In this document: in pieces, positions 1 to 6,176 of the stretch
Layout of the letters: each line of letters begins with the position of its first letter
Position numbering within the stretch: the stretch's first letter is position 1
Source of the DNA: Pseudomonadota bacterium
GTDB lineage: Bacteria; Pseudomonadota; Alphaproteobacteria; Caulobacterales; Caulobacteraceae
Direction: 5' to 3'
Assembly (NCBI GenBank): GCA_023445955.1
Contig: JAEXJH010000477.1
Coordinates: 1-12,077, forward strand
DNA: 12,077 bases
The notes under the pieces: generated by a model
What the model saw: the letters and a program-made list of their open reading frames with translations, nothing else
Told to the model about the DNA's origin: nothing
The model's database searches: none
Position numbers and translations under genes: made by a program

Positions 1-972
1 GGAGCGCTTGGCGCGGTAGGGGGTGGCCTTGGCCAGGGCGTTCTCCGCCTCGCTGACGAGGCGCGCCACGATCTCGCCGGCCGGCAGCACCTCCCGCACG
101 CCGCCGGCGCTCTGGCCCATGGCGAAGCAGGATTTCTCCGCGTCCAGCCCTTCGATCTGGCCGCCGATGCCGCCCATGGCGCCGTTGCGGATCGAGACCA
201 TGGCCTGCTGCGGGAACGGCTGGATGTCGGCCGGCCGCGCCTCCCAGTCGTCGACATAGGGGTTCTTGCGCACCCGCATCGGCTTGCCCGAGTAGCAGCG
301 GGTGCGGACGGTGTCCTCATCGGCCGCCTCGACCACCGCCTGGCGGTAGAGATCGCCGGCGTGGGCCTCATGGCTGGCGATGAAGCGCGTGCCCATCCAG
401 ACGCCCTGAGCGCCCAAGGCCAGGGACGCGGCCAGGCCTCGACCGTCATGCAGGCCACCGGCGGCGATGACCGGGATCTTCACGGCCTCCACCGCCTGGG
501 CGACCAGCGGCAGGGTGCCGACGAGACCGGTGTGACCACCGCCCTCCCCGCCCTGGCAGATGACGGCGTCGCAGCCGGCCTGTTCGGCCTTCACCGCGTG
601 CTTCACCGCCCCGCAGACGACCATGACCTTCAGCCCGGCAGCCTTGAGGCGTTCGATGATCGGCAGCGGCACGCCCAGGCCCGCGATGAAGGACGAGGCG
701 CCCTCCTCGATGATCACCTCGACGCTGGCGGTCAGAGCGTCGGGCGTGGCGGCCAGCAGGTCGACACCGAACGGCTTGTCGGTGAGACTCCGCACCTCGC
801 GCATCTGCTCACGGATGAAGTCCGGCGACGTCCCGGCCATGCCCAGCACGCCATAACCGCCGGCGTTCGACACCGCCGCCGCCAGCGGCGCGTACGACAC
901 CCCGCCCATGCCGGCGAGAAGGATCGGATGCTCGATATGCAGAAGATCGCAGAGCGGCGTATGCAGGCCCAT
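1..972 (-). CDS. Nitronate monooxygenase family flavoprotein (3' end outside window)
   Basis: An FMN-dependent TIM-barrel enzyme of the nitronate monooxygenase / 2-nitropropane dioxygenase family, which oxidises alkyl nitronates such as propionate 3-nitronate in the cytoplasm. I translated it directly: 324 residues are visible and the frame is open to base 1, so the stop lies just outside. Visible motifs are the N-terminal PILLAGMGGVS segment (16-26), the family signature QGGEGGGHTG (140-149, with H147 at the usual catalytic-His position), and the FMN-phosphate loops AAGGLHDGRG (170-179) and GTRF (194-197). The length is near the family's usual 310-370 residues, so little is missing. The start at 972 is fixed by GGGAGG seven bases upstream. 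That SD sequence is itself paired in a hairpin. A 45-residue ORF lies 78 bases upstream in the same direction. The family call is secure; the exact substrate is not, since members also include enoyl reductases. Confidence 0.9.
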   Translation of the reverse strand, partial: MGLHTPLCDLLHIEHPILLAGMGGVSYAPLAAAVSNAGGYGVLGMAGTSPDFIREQMREVRSLTDKPFGVDLLAATPDALTASVEVIIEEGASSFIAGLGVPLPIIERLKAAGLKVMVVCGAVKHAVKAEQAGCDAVICQGGEGGGHTGLVGTLPLVAQAVEAVKIPVIAAGGLHDGRGLAASLALGAQGVWMGTRFIASHEAHAGDLYRQAVVEAADEDTVRTRCYSGKPMRVRKNPYVDDWEARPADIQPFPQQAMVSIRNGAMGGIGGQIEGLDAEKSCFAMGQSAGGVREVLPAGEIVARLVSEAENALAKATPYRAKRS

Positions 973-978
973 GACCGT

Positions 979-1002
979 TCCTCCCGTTGTTTTCAGGGAG
1001 GA
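979..1002 (-). promoter_or_regulatory. Hairpin sequestering the ribosome binding site of the nitronate monooxygenase gene
   Basis: On the minus strand TCCTCCC is followed by a 10-base A-rich loop and then GGGAGGA. This is a perfect 7-bp stem whose 3' arm is the gene's SD sequence, ending six bases before the ATG. Seen directly in the sequence. A regulatory effect on translation (thermometer-like or ligand-dependent) is inference. Confidence 0.45.
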
Positions 1003-1050
1003 TTTCGCGCCGCGCCCAGGCCCGCAAGCCTGCCGCGAGGGTAGGCCAGC

Positions 1051-1188
1051 CTAGTTGTGGCGGGCCAGTTCGGCCTCGACGTCCGACTCGGCGGTCCAGA
1101 AGCAGCTGGCCATGGCCGTCAGGACCAGGGCGATCAGGGTCAGGAAGCCGCGCGGCGGAGCCAGGCTGACAACGTCTTGGGGCGTCAT
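1051..1188 (-). CDS. Small single-span membrane protein, 45 residues, unknown function
   Basis: A short ORF starting MTPQDVVSLAPPRG and ending at a TAG. I do not recognise a family. One hydrophobic segment is visible (about residues 15-31, GFLTLIALVLTAMASCF), with a short N-terminal part before it and an acidic tail (AESDVEAELARHN) after it, which is a plausible single-pass membrane peptide. I chose the ATG at 1188 because GAGGA sits ten bases upstream; the same frame can be extended to a TTG codon at 1239, but that has no better ribosome site. It lies between the SDR gene and the nitronate monooxygenase gene, all on the minus strand, with palindromes upstream at 1210-1230 and 1296-1313. Against it: the ORF is short enough to occur by chance and I see no conserved motif. 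Confidence 0.5.
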   Translation of the reverse strand: MTPQDVVSLAPPRGFLTLIALVLTAMASCFWTAESDVEAELARHN

Positions 1189-1209
1189 CGGTGTTGTTTC
1201 CTCGTCGGC

Positions 1210-1230
1210 GTCCGGATCTGATGTCCGGAC
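1210..1230. repeat. Inverted repeat upstream of the 45-residue ORF
   Basis: GTCCGGA, seven bases, TCCGGAC: perfect 7-bp arms lying 22-42 bases upstream of the ATG at 1188. It could be an operator or a 5'-leader stem-loop. No T-run follows on either strand, so it is not an intrinsic terminator. Confidence 0.4.
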
Positions 1231-1295
1231 TGCCTTCAAGAAACTGTCTCACCGCTTTCGCAGTTCCGCAAGGGCCTGTTTTACATAGGTTTTTA

Positions 1296-1313
1296 TTGGA
1301 CTTCAGAGTCCAA
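1296..1313. repeat. 18-bp inverted repeat after the SDR gene, containing a GANTC site
   Basis: TTGGACTTCAGAGTCCAA has perfect 7-bp arms around a 4-base centre. It lies 12-29 bases past the SDR stop codon in an AT-richer patch upstream of the small ORF. The flank lacks the T-run an intrinsic terminator would need on either strand. The arms contain GAGTC, a CcrM-type GANTC methylation sequence if this is Caulobacter. An operator or weak transcription stop are the options. Confidence 0.4.
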
Positions 1314-1324
1314 GAAACGAGCTC

Positions 1325-2107
1325 CTAGAAGATCGAGTATCCGCCGTCGATCACTAGGGTCGTACCCGAATGATAGCTCGACGCGTCCGAGGCCAGATAG
1401 ACGGCCATGCCGCCGAAGTCCTCGGGCTCGCCCCAGCGGCGGGCCGGCACGCGGGGGATGACCTTCTCGGCGAAGGCGGCGTTCTCCTGCGCCCCAGCCG
1501 TCATGTCGGTGGCGATCCAGCCCGGCAGGATGGCGTTGGCGCGCACGCCGTAGCGGGCGTGCTCGACGGCCACCGACTTGATCATCGAGATCACCGCGCC
1601 CTTGGTGGCGGCATAGGCCTCGTTGCGCGCCGCGCCCTCAATGGCGGCCAGCGAGGCGATGCCCACCAGCGAACCACCCGGATCACCGGACTTGGCGCGC
1701 TCGACCATGTGGCGGCAGGCCTCGCGCAGGGTGAAGAACACGCCGTCCAGATTGACCGACAGCACCTTGCGATAGGTCTCGGTCTTCATCTCGACGAACG
1801 AGGGCGAGCCGTAGCCGATGCCGGCATTGGCGAAGACGCTGTCCACGCGGCCCATGGCGGCCACGGCCTCTTCCATGCCTTCGCGGACCTGGGCCTCGTC
1901 GGAGACGTCGACCGTCTGGGCCTTCACACGGACGCCGAGCGTGGTCAGCGCCTTCTCGGCGGCGAGGTTGCGCTCGGGGTTGGAGCCCCAGATGACGATG
2001 TCGGCGCCGGCCTGCGCCATCGCCTTGGCCATGCCCAGGCCGATGCCGCGATTGCCGCCGGTGACCAGCGCCACCTTGCCCGACAGATTGAACGGCGCGT
2101 AGGCCAT
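1325..2107 (-). CDS. Short-chain dehydrogenase/reductase (SDR), KduD-like
   Basis: A classical SDR oxidoreductase of 260 residues, the usual length, acting on an alcohol/ketone pair with NAD(P) in the cytoplasm. The Rossmann dinucleotide motif TGGNRGIG is at 16-23, the adenine-binding aspartate at D67, NAG at 94-96, and the catalytic set is N119, S152, Y165 and K169 in YAATK. The tail PGWIATDMT and the C-terminal DGG are typical of the 3-oxoacyl-reductase / 2-deoxy-gluconate dehydrogenase branch. The start is supported by GAGGGAGG six bases upstream of the ATG. The gene lies 63 bases downstream of the M50 protease gene on the same strand, but the gap holds a strong palindrome, so it may be transcribed separately. 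The substrate cannot be read from sequence; if the palindrome is a fatty-acid regulator site, an acyl or hydroxyacyl substrate would fit. Confidence 0.9.
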   Translation of the reverse strand: MAYAPFNLSGKVALVTGGNRGIGLGMAKAMAQAGADIVIWGSNPERNLAAEKALTTLGVRVKAQTVDVSDEAQVREGMEEAVAAMGRVDSVFANAGIGYGSPSFVEMKTETYRKVLSVNLDGVFFTLREACRHMVERAKSGDPGGSLVGIASLAAIEGAARNEAYAATKGAVISMIKSVAVEHARYGVRANAILPGWIATDMTAGAQENAAFAEKVIPRVPARRWGEPEDFGGMAVYLASDASSYHSGTTLVIDGGYSIF

Positions 2108-2124
2108 GGCGAACCTCCCTCATT

Positions 2125-2150
2125 CTTCTTGAAACGCTTGTTTGAAGAAG
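2125..2150. promoter_or_regulatory. 26-bp palindromic operator matching the PsrA-type consensus, upstream of the SDR gene
   Basis: Two 11-base arms with one mismatch (CTTCTTGAAAC and GTTTGAAGAAG) flank GCTT. The core GAAAC-N4-GTTTG fits the consensus (G/C)AAAC-N2-4-GTTT(G/C) described for PsrA, a TetR-family regulator of fatty-acid genes in Pseudomonas. It lies 18 bases upstream of the SDR start codon. No T-run follows on the minus strand, so an operator is more likely than a terminator for the upstream gene. Which protein binds is inference. Confidence 0.55.
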
Positions 2151-2170
2151 AAGCGGTCAGGCGCAGAAGG

Positions 2171-2932
2171 TCAAGCGCTCCAGAAGTGGAAGGCCTGCCA
2201 GCCGGCCCCGATCGCCGGCCGCGCCACGCCCATCAGGTCGGTGATCGTGAAGGCCGCGCCGAAGATGAACTTGCTGACGCCGGGGACCCAGAAGATCAGG
2301 GCGAACAGGATCAGGAAGCCGACCCGCTCGATCTTGACCATCCGGGCGCGCAGGCCGTCCGGCAGGAATGGCCGGATGACGCCATAGCCGTCCAGGCCCG
2401 GGATCGGCAGCAGGTTCAGAACGAGCGCGCTGGCCTGCAGCAGGGCCAGCAGCGACAGCGCATCGCGCAGGGCGTCGGAGACCACGAACGGCAGGGTGAT
2501 CGCCAGCGCGATCAGCACGGCCAGCGTCCCCAGCGGTCCGGCCAGCGAGGCCAGCGACCGCCAGCCCTTCGAGCGCATCAGGTCCTCGCGCAGATAGACC
2601 GCCCCGCCGGGGAAGCCGATGCCGCCCAGCGCCAGGGCGATCAGCGGAAAGATGAGGGTGGTGACCAGGTCGGTGTATTTCAGCGGGTCGAGGGTCAGGT
2701 AACCCTTCTCGACGATGGTCGTGTCGCCGGCCTTGTGGGCGGCGAACGCGTGGCCGAACTCGTGGATGCCGACGCTGAGGACCCAGGCCGCCGCGACGAA
2801 GGCGAAGGTGAAGGGCCCGGCCGGCGGCAGCTCGGCGGCCACCGCCCAGCCCAGGCCAACGACGGCGGCGATCAGGATCAGGGCGTTGGGGCTGAGGGGC
2901 GCACGCGGCGCGCGGGCTTCGATGACGGTCAT
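2171..2932 (-). CDS. Site-2 protease-type M50 zinc metalloprotease, membrane-embedded
   Basis: An integral-membrane protein of 253 residues in the M50/S2P peptidase family (the 'site-2 protease family protein' type without a PDZ domain), which cuts substrates within the inner membrane. The zinc motif HEFGH is at 57-61, inside a hydrophobic segment. The second conserved segment is NLLPIPGLDGYG at 173-184, where D181 would be the third zinc ligand. AGPLGT at 131-136 is the usual family loop. Four to six hydrophobic helices are visible (about 17-34, 41-56, 89-107, 126-151, 159-175, 206-226). All catalytic residues are present. It begins 33 bases after the NUDIX stop codon with no strong SD sequence, and is probably the last gene of the bdhA-led run. 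Its substrate is unknown; no anti-sigma factor gene is adjacent. Confidence 0.85.
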   Translation of the reverse strand: MTVIEARAPRAPLSPNALILIAAVVGLGWAVAAELPPAGPFTFAFVAAAWVLSVGIHEFGHAFAAHKAGDTTIVEKGYLTLDPLKYTDLVTTLIFPLIALALGGIGFPGGAVYLREDLMRSKGWRSLASLAGPLGTLAVLIALAITLPFVVSDALRDALSLLALLQASALVLNLLPIPGLDGYGVIRPFLPDGLRARMVKIERVGFLILFALIFWVPGVSKFIFGAAFTITDLMGVARPAIGAGWQAFHFWSA

Positions 2933-2965
2933 GGGTGGCGATTGAGCACGCGCGCCCCCGCAGCG

Positions 2966-3403
2966 CTAGGCCCCGAACTTCTCGAACGTCTCGGCGATCA
3001 CCCGGCGCGTCTCGTCCCACTCCACCAGCGCCATGGCCTCGTCCAGCGACACGAACTTCGCCTCGGCCGCGTCATCGCCGGCCGCCGGCTCACCGCCGGT
3101 CCAGCGGGCGGCATAGTCGATCATCACGTAGTGGCGGGTGATCTCGCCGCCCCCTTTTTCATCAAGAGAGGGCCTGGCAGGAAACACCCCGTCGACCACG
3201 TCCAGCAGGCCCAGCAGTTGCGCCTCGACGCCGGTCTCTTCCTTCAGCTCGCGCAAGGCTGCGACCTCCAGCGTCTCGCCCCATTCCAGCCGACCGCCCG
3301 GCAGGCTCCACTGGTTCAGCCTTGGCGGCGTGCCGCGCCGGATCAGCAGGACCTCGTCGCCTTTTAGGCAGACGACGCCGACGGTCGGCACGGGGTTATT
3401 CAT
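2966..3403 (-). CDS. NUDIX hydrolase
   Basis: A 145-residue single-domain NUDIX pyrophosphohydrolase, cleaving a nucleoside diphosphate linked to another group (ADP-ribose-, NADH- or dNTP-like) with Mg2+ in the cytoplasm. The complete NUDIX box runs from G37 to V59: G37-x5-E43-x7-R51-E52-L53-x-E55-E56-x-G58-V59, preceded by WSLPGG at 32-37. The start at 3403 is chosen because its ATG overlaps the patatin gene's TGA as ATGA (4-base overlap), implying translational coupling, and because the protein then begins [11 protein letters not shown] like family members. An in-frame extension to 3520 would run back through the patatin 3' end and is not credible. The insert between the NUDIX box and the C-terminus ([20 protein letters not shown]) resembles ADP-ribose-pyrophosphatase-like members, but the substrate remains open. 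Confidence 0.92.
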   Translation of the reverse strand: MNNPVPTVGVVCLKGDEVLLIRRGTPPRLNQWSLPGGRLEWGETLEVAALRELKEETGVEAQLLGLLDVVDGVFPARPSLDEKGGGEITRHYVMIDYAARWTGGEPAAGDDAAEAKFVSLDEAMALVEWDETRRVIAETFEKFGA

Positions 3404-4461
3404 GGAAAGCCGACCTTCAGGTCCACCGAGGAGCGCACACCGATACAGTTTCCGCAGTCGGTCAGCCAAGCCTCCGCCGCCTTGCGTCCGCGCGCCTTGA
3501 GGTCGGTGAGGAAGCTCCACTCGGTGTCGAACTTGGTCGACAGCGACAAGTCCGCCAGCGGCTTGTCGGCGGTGATGGCGTGGACCAGCATCCGGCGATA
3601 GCGGCCCCGGGCGTTGTCCTTCAGCAACCCCTCGTCCAGCAGCTTCTGCACGAAGCCGATGGCCCTCAGTTCCGAGGCCAGCGAGGCGTTGAAGGTGATC
3701 TCGTTCAGCCGGTCCATGATCTCGCCCGGCGTCTTGGGCGTCTCGTCGCGGACGAACGGGTTGAGGCTGACGATCAGGATATCGTCGGGCGTATCGTCAT
3801 AGAACAGCGGCCACAACGGTGGGTTGGCCAGGAAGCCGCCGTCCCAATAAGGCTCGCCGTCGATCTCCACCGCCTGGAACACCTGCGGCAGGCAGGCGCT
3901 GGCCATGATGTGGCGGGCGGTCAGCTCGGTCTCGCGGAAGATCACCGCCTTGCTGGTCCGCACCGCCGTCGCGGCGATGTAGAGCTTGATCGGGCTCTTC
4001 TCGCGGATCTGGCTGAAGGTGATCTCGCCTTCCAGCGCGTCGTGCAGCGGGTTCAGGTTGAACGGATTGAACTCGTAGGGGCTGAGCGACAGGGCGAAGG
4101 TCTCGGCCATCCGCCAGCCAGGCGTGCTCTTCAGCCAGTCGGCGCCGCCGCCGAACGCGCTGGTCCAGATCGAGGTGTCGCCGAAGACGTTGCGGCCGCC
4201 CTGGCGGTTCACCTGCCGCCAGAACGAGTCGAGCCGCTTGCGGGCGCCCGCCTTGCCGTCGTCGATCAACCCTTGCGCCAGGCAGACGGCGTTCATCGCC
4301 CCGGCCGAGGCGGCGGTGACGGCCCGGATCTCCAGGTCGTCCTCTTCCAGCAGGCGGTCGAGGATGCCCCACTCGAACGCCCCGTGCGAACCCCCGCCCT
4401 GCAGGGCCAGGCTCAGCGTCCGGGGGCCGGACTTCTTCTTGGTGAAGGGCGGGATGGGCAC
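3400..4461 (-). CDS. Patatin-like phospholipase/acylhydrolase
   Basis: A cytoplasmic or membrane-surface acylhydrolase with a Ser-Asp dyad, 353 residues from the chosen GTG. The oxyanion loop [10 protein letters not shown] is at 20-29, the nucleophile S52 lies in TAASAGAMN (the usual G-x-S-x-G with Ala in the first position), and the catalytic Asp is D207 in WDGGF. No signal peptide is seen. Start: GTG at 4461, ten bases after the bdhA TAG, gives a normal N-terminus for the family; an ATG at 4515 in the same frame would overlap bdhA by 44 bases and add a basic 18-residue leader, so it is the alternative. Its end overlaps the NUDIX gene by 4 bases. Lying directly behind 3-hydroxybutyrate dehydrogenase, it may act on PHB granules or on a 3-hydroxyacyl ester; that role is inference, while the enzyme class is firm. 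Confidence 0.9.
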   Translation of the reverse strand: MPIPPFTKKKSGPRTLSLALQGGGSHGAFEWGILDRLLEEDDLEIRAVTAASAGAMNAVCLAQGLIDDGKAGARKRLDSFWRQVNRQGGRNVFGDTSIWTSAFGGGADWLKSTPGWRMAETFALSLSPYEFNPFNLNPLHDALEGEITFSQIREKSPIKLYIAATAVRTSKAVIFRETELTARHIMASACLPQVFQAVEIDGEPYWDGGFLANPPLWPLFYDDTPDDILIVSLNPFVRDETPKTPGEIMDRLNEITFNASLASELRAIGFVQKLLDEGLLKDNARGRYRRMLVHAITADKPLADLSLSTKFDTEWSFLTDLKARGRKAAEAWLTDCGNCIGVRSSVDLKVGFP

Positions 4462-4471
4462 GGGGCCCAGC

Positions 4472-5269
4472 CTATTGCGCGACCCAGCCGCCGTCGATCT
4501 GGAAGGCCGCGCCATTGGCCGAAGCCCCGGCGTCGGAGACCAGATAGAGCAGCATGCCGCTGAGCTGGTCGAAGGTGACGAACTGCTTGGTCGGCTGAGC
4601 GGCCAGGATCACGTCCTTCATCACCGCCTCTTCCGAGATGCCGCGGGCCTTGGCCTGATCGGCGATCTGGGCCTCGACCAGCGGGGTCTTCACGAAGCCC
4701 GGGCAGATGGCGTTGCAGGTGATGCCGTCCTGGGCGACTTCCAGGGCCACCGTCTTGGTCAGGCCCATGATGCCGTGCTTGGCGGCGACATAAGCCGACT
4801 TGAACGGCGAGGCGACCAGGGCGTGGGCCGAGGCGATGTTCACGATCCGCCCGCGGCCCTGCTCCTTCATGATCGGAATGGCCGCCTTGGTGGCGTGGAA
4901 GGCCGACGACAGGTTGATCGCGATGATCAGGTCCCACTTGTCGTCCGGGAAGCTCTCGACGGGGTCGATGTGCTGGACGCCGGCGTTGTTGACCAGGATG
5001 TCCAGCTCGCCGAACTCGGCCTTGGCGGCGCGGACCATGTCGGCGATCTCGCTCGGCTTGGTCATGTCGGCGCCGTGGTACAGCACCTCGACGCCGTGCG
5101 TTTCGGCCATCTCGGCGCGGGCGCGCTCGATGGCGTTCATCTCGCCCAGGCCATTCATGACGATGTTGCAGCCCTGGGCCGCGAGCGCGTCGGCCAACGC
5201 GTGACCGATGCCGCTGGTCGAGCCGGTGACGATGGCGACCTGCCCCTGCAAACCGAAATCGACGGCCAT
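4472..5269 (-). CDS. bdhA: D-3-hydroxybutyrate dehydrogenase
   Basis: Oxidises D-3-hydroxybutyrate to acetoacetate with NAD+, the step that feeds PHB breakdown products into acetyl-CoA metabolism; a cytoplasmic SDR enzyme of 265 residues. TGSTSGIG is at 15-22, NNAG at 94-97, and the catalytic residues are N119, S147, Y160 and K164. The residues that bind the substrate carboxylate in the Pseudomonas fragi enzyme (Q94, H144, K152, Q196 there) all appear here at a constant offset of five: Q99, H149, K157 and Q201. This lifts the call above a generic SDR. The C-terminus FQIDGGWVAQ is also typical. Start at 5269 is supported by AGGAG seven bases upstream; the longer frame to 5326 would run through the upstream palindrome. 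It heads a run with patatin, NUDIX and M50 genes. A 17-bp palindrome 28 bases upstream suggests repression. Confidence 0.95.
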   Translation of the reverse strand: MAVDFGLQGQVAIVTGSTSGIGHALADALAAQGCNIVMNGLGEMNAIERARAEMAETHGVEVLYHGADMTKPSEIADMVRAAKAEFGELDILVNNAGVQHIDPVESFPDDKWDLIIAINLSSAFHATKAAIPIMKEQGRGRIVNIASAHALVASPFKSAYVAAKHGIMGLTKTVALEVAQDGITCNAICPGFVKTPLVEAQIADQAKARGISEEAVMKDVILAAQPTKQFVTFDQLSGMLLYLVSDAGASANGAAFQIDGGWVAQ

Positions 5270-5297
5270 GGGAACGCTCCTGGATGACGCCCTAATA

Positions 5298-5314
5298 ATG
5301 TTGCGACGCAACAT
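5298..5314. promoter_or_regulatory. Perfect 17-bp palindromic operator upstream of bdhA
   Basis: ATGTTGCGACGCAACAT has two 8-base arms around one base. The core TTGC-N3-GCAA resembles the TGC/GCA-arm sites reported for the PHB regulator PhaR (AniA) in alphaproteobacteria. It lies 28 bases upstream of the bdhA ATG and overlaps a possible -10 (TATATG on the minus strand), as a repressor site would. The identity of the binding protein is inference. Confidence 0.55.
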
Positions 5315-5317
5315 ATA

Positions 5318-5340
5318 GCTCGCCATTGCGAAGGGCGAGC
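5318..5340. repeat. Hairpin between yaaA and bdhA
   Basis: GCTCGCC and GGCGAGC are perfect 7-bp arms around a 9-base loop. On the minus strand it is followed by TATATGTTG, which is only weakly U-rich, so it may be an imperfect terminator for yaaA. Alternatively it belongs to the bdhA regulatory region. Confidence 0.4.
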
Positions 5341-5347
5341 CTTTATA

Positions 5348-5367
5348 AATTCATCGATAGATGAATT
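5348..5367. repeat. AT-rich 20-bp inverted repeat touching the yaaA stop codon
   Basis: AATTCATC, GATA, GATGAATT: perfect 8-bp arms, striking in this GC-rich setting. It reaches into the yaaA TGA (5367-5369) and is followed on the minus strand by TATAAAG. It could be a second operator for bdhA or part of a weak terminator. Confidence 0.4.
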
Positions 5368-6134
5368 CAGGGCTGCGGGCGAGCGAAAACCCAGTCGGCG
5401 TCCGTCGAAAGGCTGGGCTTGAAGCTGTAGCCCTCCAGGTCGAAGCCTTTCAGCCCCTCGGCGCGGTCGATGCGATTGTCGATGATGTAGCGCGCCATGC
5501 GCCCGCGGGCCTTCTTGGCGAAGAAGCCCAGCACCCGCAGCTCGCCGGCCTTCTCTTCCTTGAAGTGGCAGGTGACGACTGGCAGCTTCAGGGCCTTGGC
5601 GTCGACAGCGCCGAAATATTCCTGGCTGGCCAGGTTCACCAGGGTCGGGTCGGTGTGGCCCTCGGCGGCGGCGTTCAGGGTCTTGGAGATCGTCTCGCCC
5701 CAGAAGTCGTAGAGGTTGCTCCCGCGCTTGGTCTTCAGGCGCGTGCCCATCTCCAGGCGATAGGGCTGCAGGGCGTCGAACGGGCGCAGCACGCCGTACA
5801 GGCCCGACAAGATCCGCAGGTGGTCCTGCGCCCACTCCAGGGCCGGACGGTCCAGCTCGCGCGCGGCGAGGCCGGCATAGACGTCGCCGTTGAAGGCGAT
5901 GACCGCCTGCAGGCCTTCCTCGACCTCGGGATCGAAAGCCTGGAACCGTTCGCGGTTCAGCTTGGCCAGGGCGTCGGAGATGTGCATCAGCCGCTTCAGG
6001 TCCGGCGCGGTCAGCTTGCGCGTGACCTTGGCCAGCTCGGCGATCTGGGGCTTCAGCGCCGGCGTGGTGAGGGGCAGCACGGCCTGAGGGGCGGTGAAGT
6101 CCAGCGACTTGGCGGGCGAAATGACCATCAACAT
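5367..6134 (-). CDS. yaaA: Peroxide stress protein YaaA (DUF328/UPF0246)
   Basis: A 255-residue member of the YaaA family. In E. coli, YaaA is induced through OxyR and limits free intracellular iron during hydrogen peroxide stress. The family's conserved N-terminus is present (MLMVISPAKSLDF, 1-13), with F81-N82-G83-D84-V85-Y86 and the long central signature from about L109 to G130, including LYGVLRPFD (112-120) and PYRLEMG (124-130). The C-terminal NRIDRAEGLKGFDLEGY part is also typical. Length matches the family. Two ATGs (6134 and 6128) are possible, and neither has a convincing SD sequence; the first matches the usual family N-terminus. The gene starts 42 bases after the stop of the DUF1801 gene on the same strand. 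No OxyR-type site is recognisable upstream. Confidence 0.95.
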   Translation of the reverse strand: MLMVISPAKSLDFTAPQAVLPLTTPALKPQIAELAKVTRKLTAPDLKRLMHISDALAKLNRERFQAFDPEVEEGLQAVIAFNGDVYAGLAARELDRPALEWAQDHLRILSGLYGVLRPFDALQPYRLEMGTRLKTKRGSNLYDFWGETISKTLNAAAEGHTDPTLVNLASQEYFGAVDAKALKLPVVTCHFKEEKAGELRVLGFFAKKARGRMARYIIDNRIDRAEGLKGFDLEGYSFKPSLSTDADWVFARPQP

Positions 6135-6176
6135 GGCCGGGGAGATAGAGCCTTAAGCGCGGCTTCGCTAGCTATG

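Noticed and set aside
1017..1032. CAGGC-N6-GCCTG hairpin between the 45-residue ORF and the nitronate monooxygenase gene, considered as a terminator
   Set aside because: Only five base pairs and no T-run follows.
361..1044. Plus-strand and alternative minus-strand frames over the nitronate monooxygenase (361-1044 plus; 809-1252 minus)
   Set aside because: The minus-strand frame from 972 to 1 gives a motif-perfect flavoprotein; the others are shadows.
1370..3367. A 665-codon plus-strand open frame opposite the SDR, M50 and NUDIX genes
   Set aside because: Its product is a low-complexity mix of Arg, Gly, Ala, His, Asp and Gln with no domain, typical of the antisense frame of GC-rich genes. 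It runs across three well-supported minus-strand genes and their gaps.
3322..5287. Long plus-strand frames opposite patatin and bdhA (3322-4563, 4124-5287)
   Set aside because: Same GC-driven antisense composition; the opposite strand encodes complete enzymes with all catalytic motifs.
6135..6176. Search for an OxyR-type site or promoter upstream of yaaA
   Set aside because: The 42-base gap shows only a short AAGC/GCTT repeat; nothing resembles an OxyR site, so peroxide control could not be supported from sequence.
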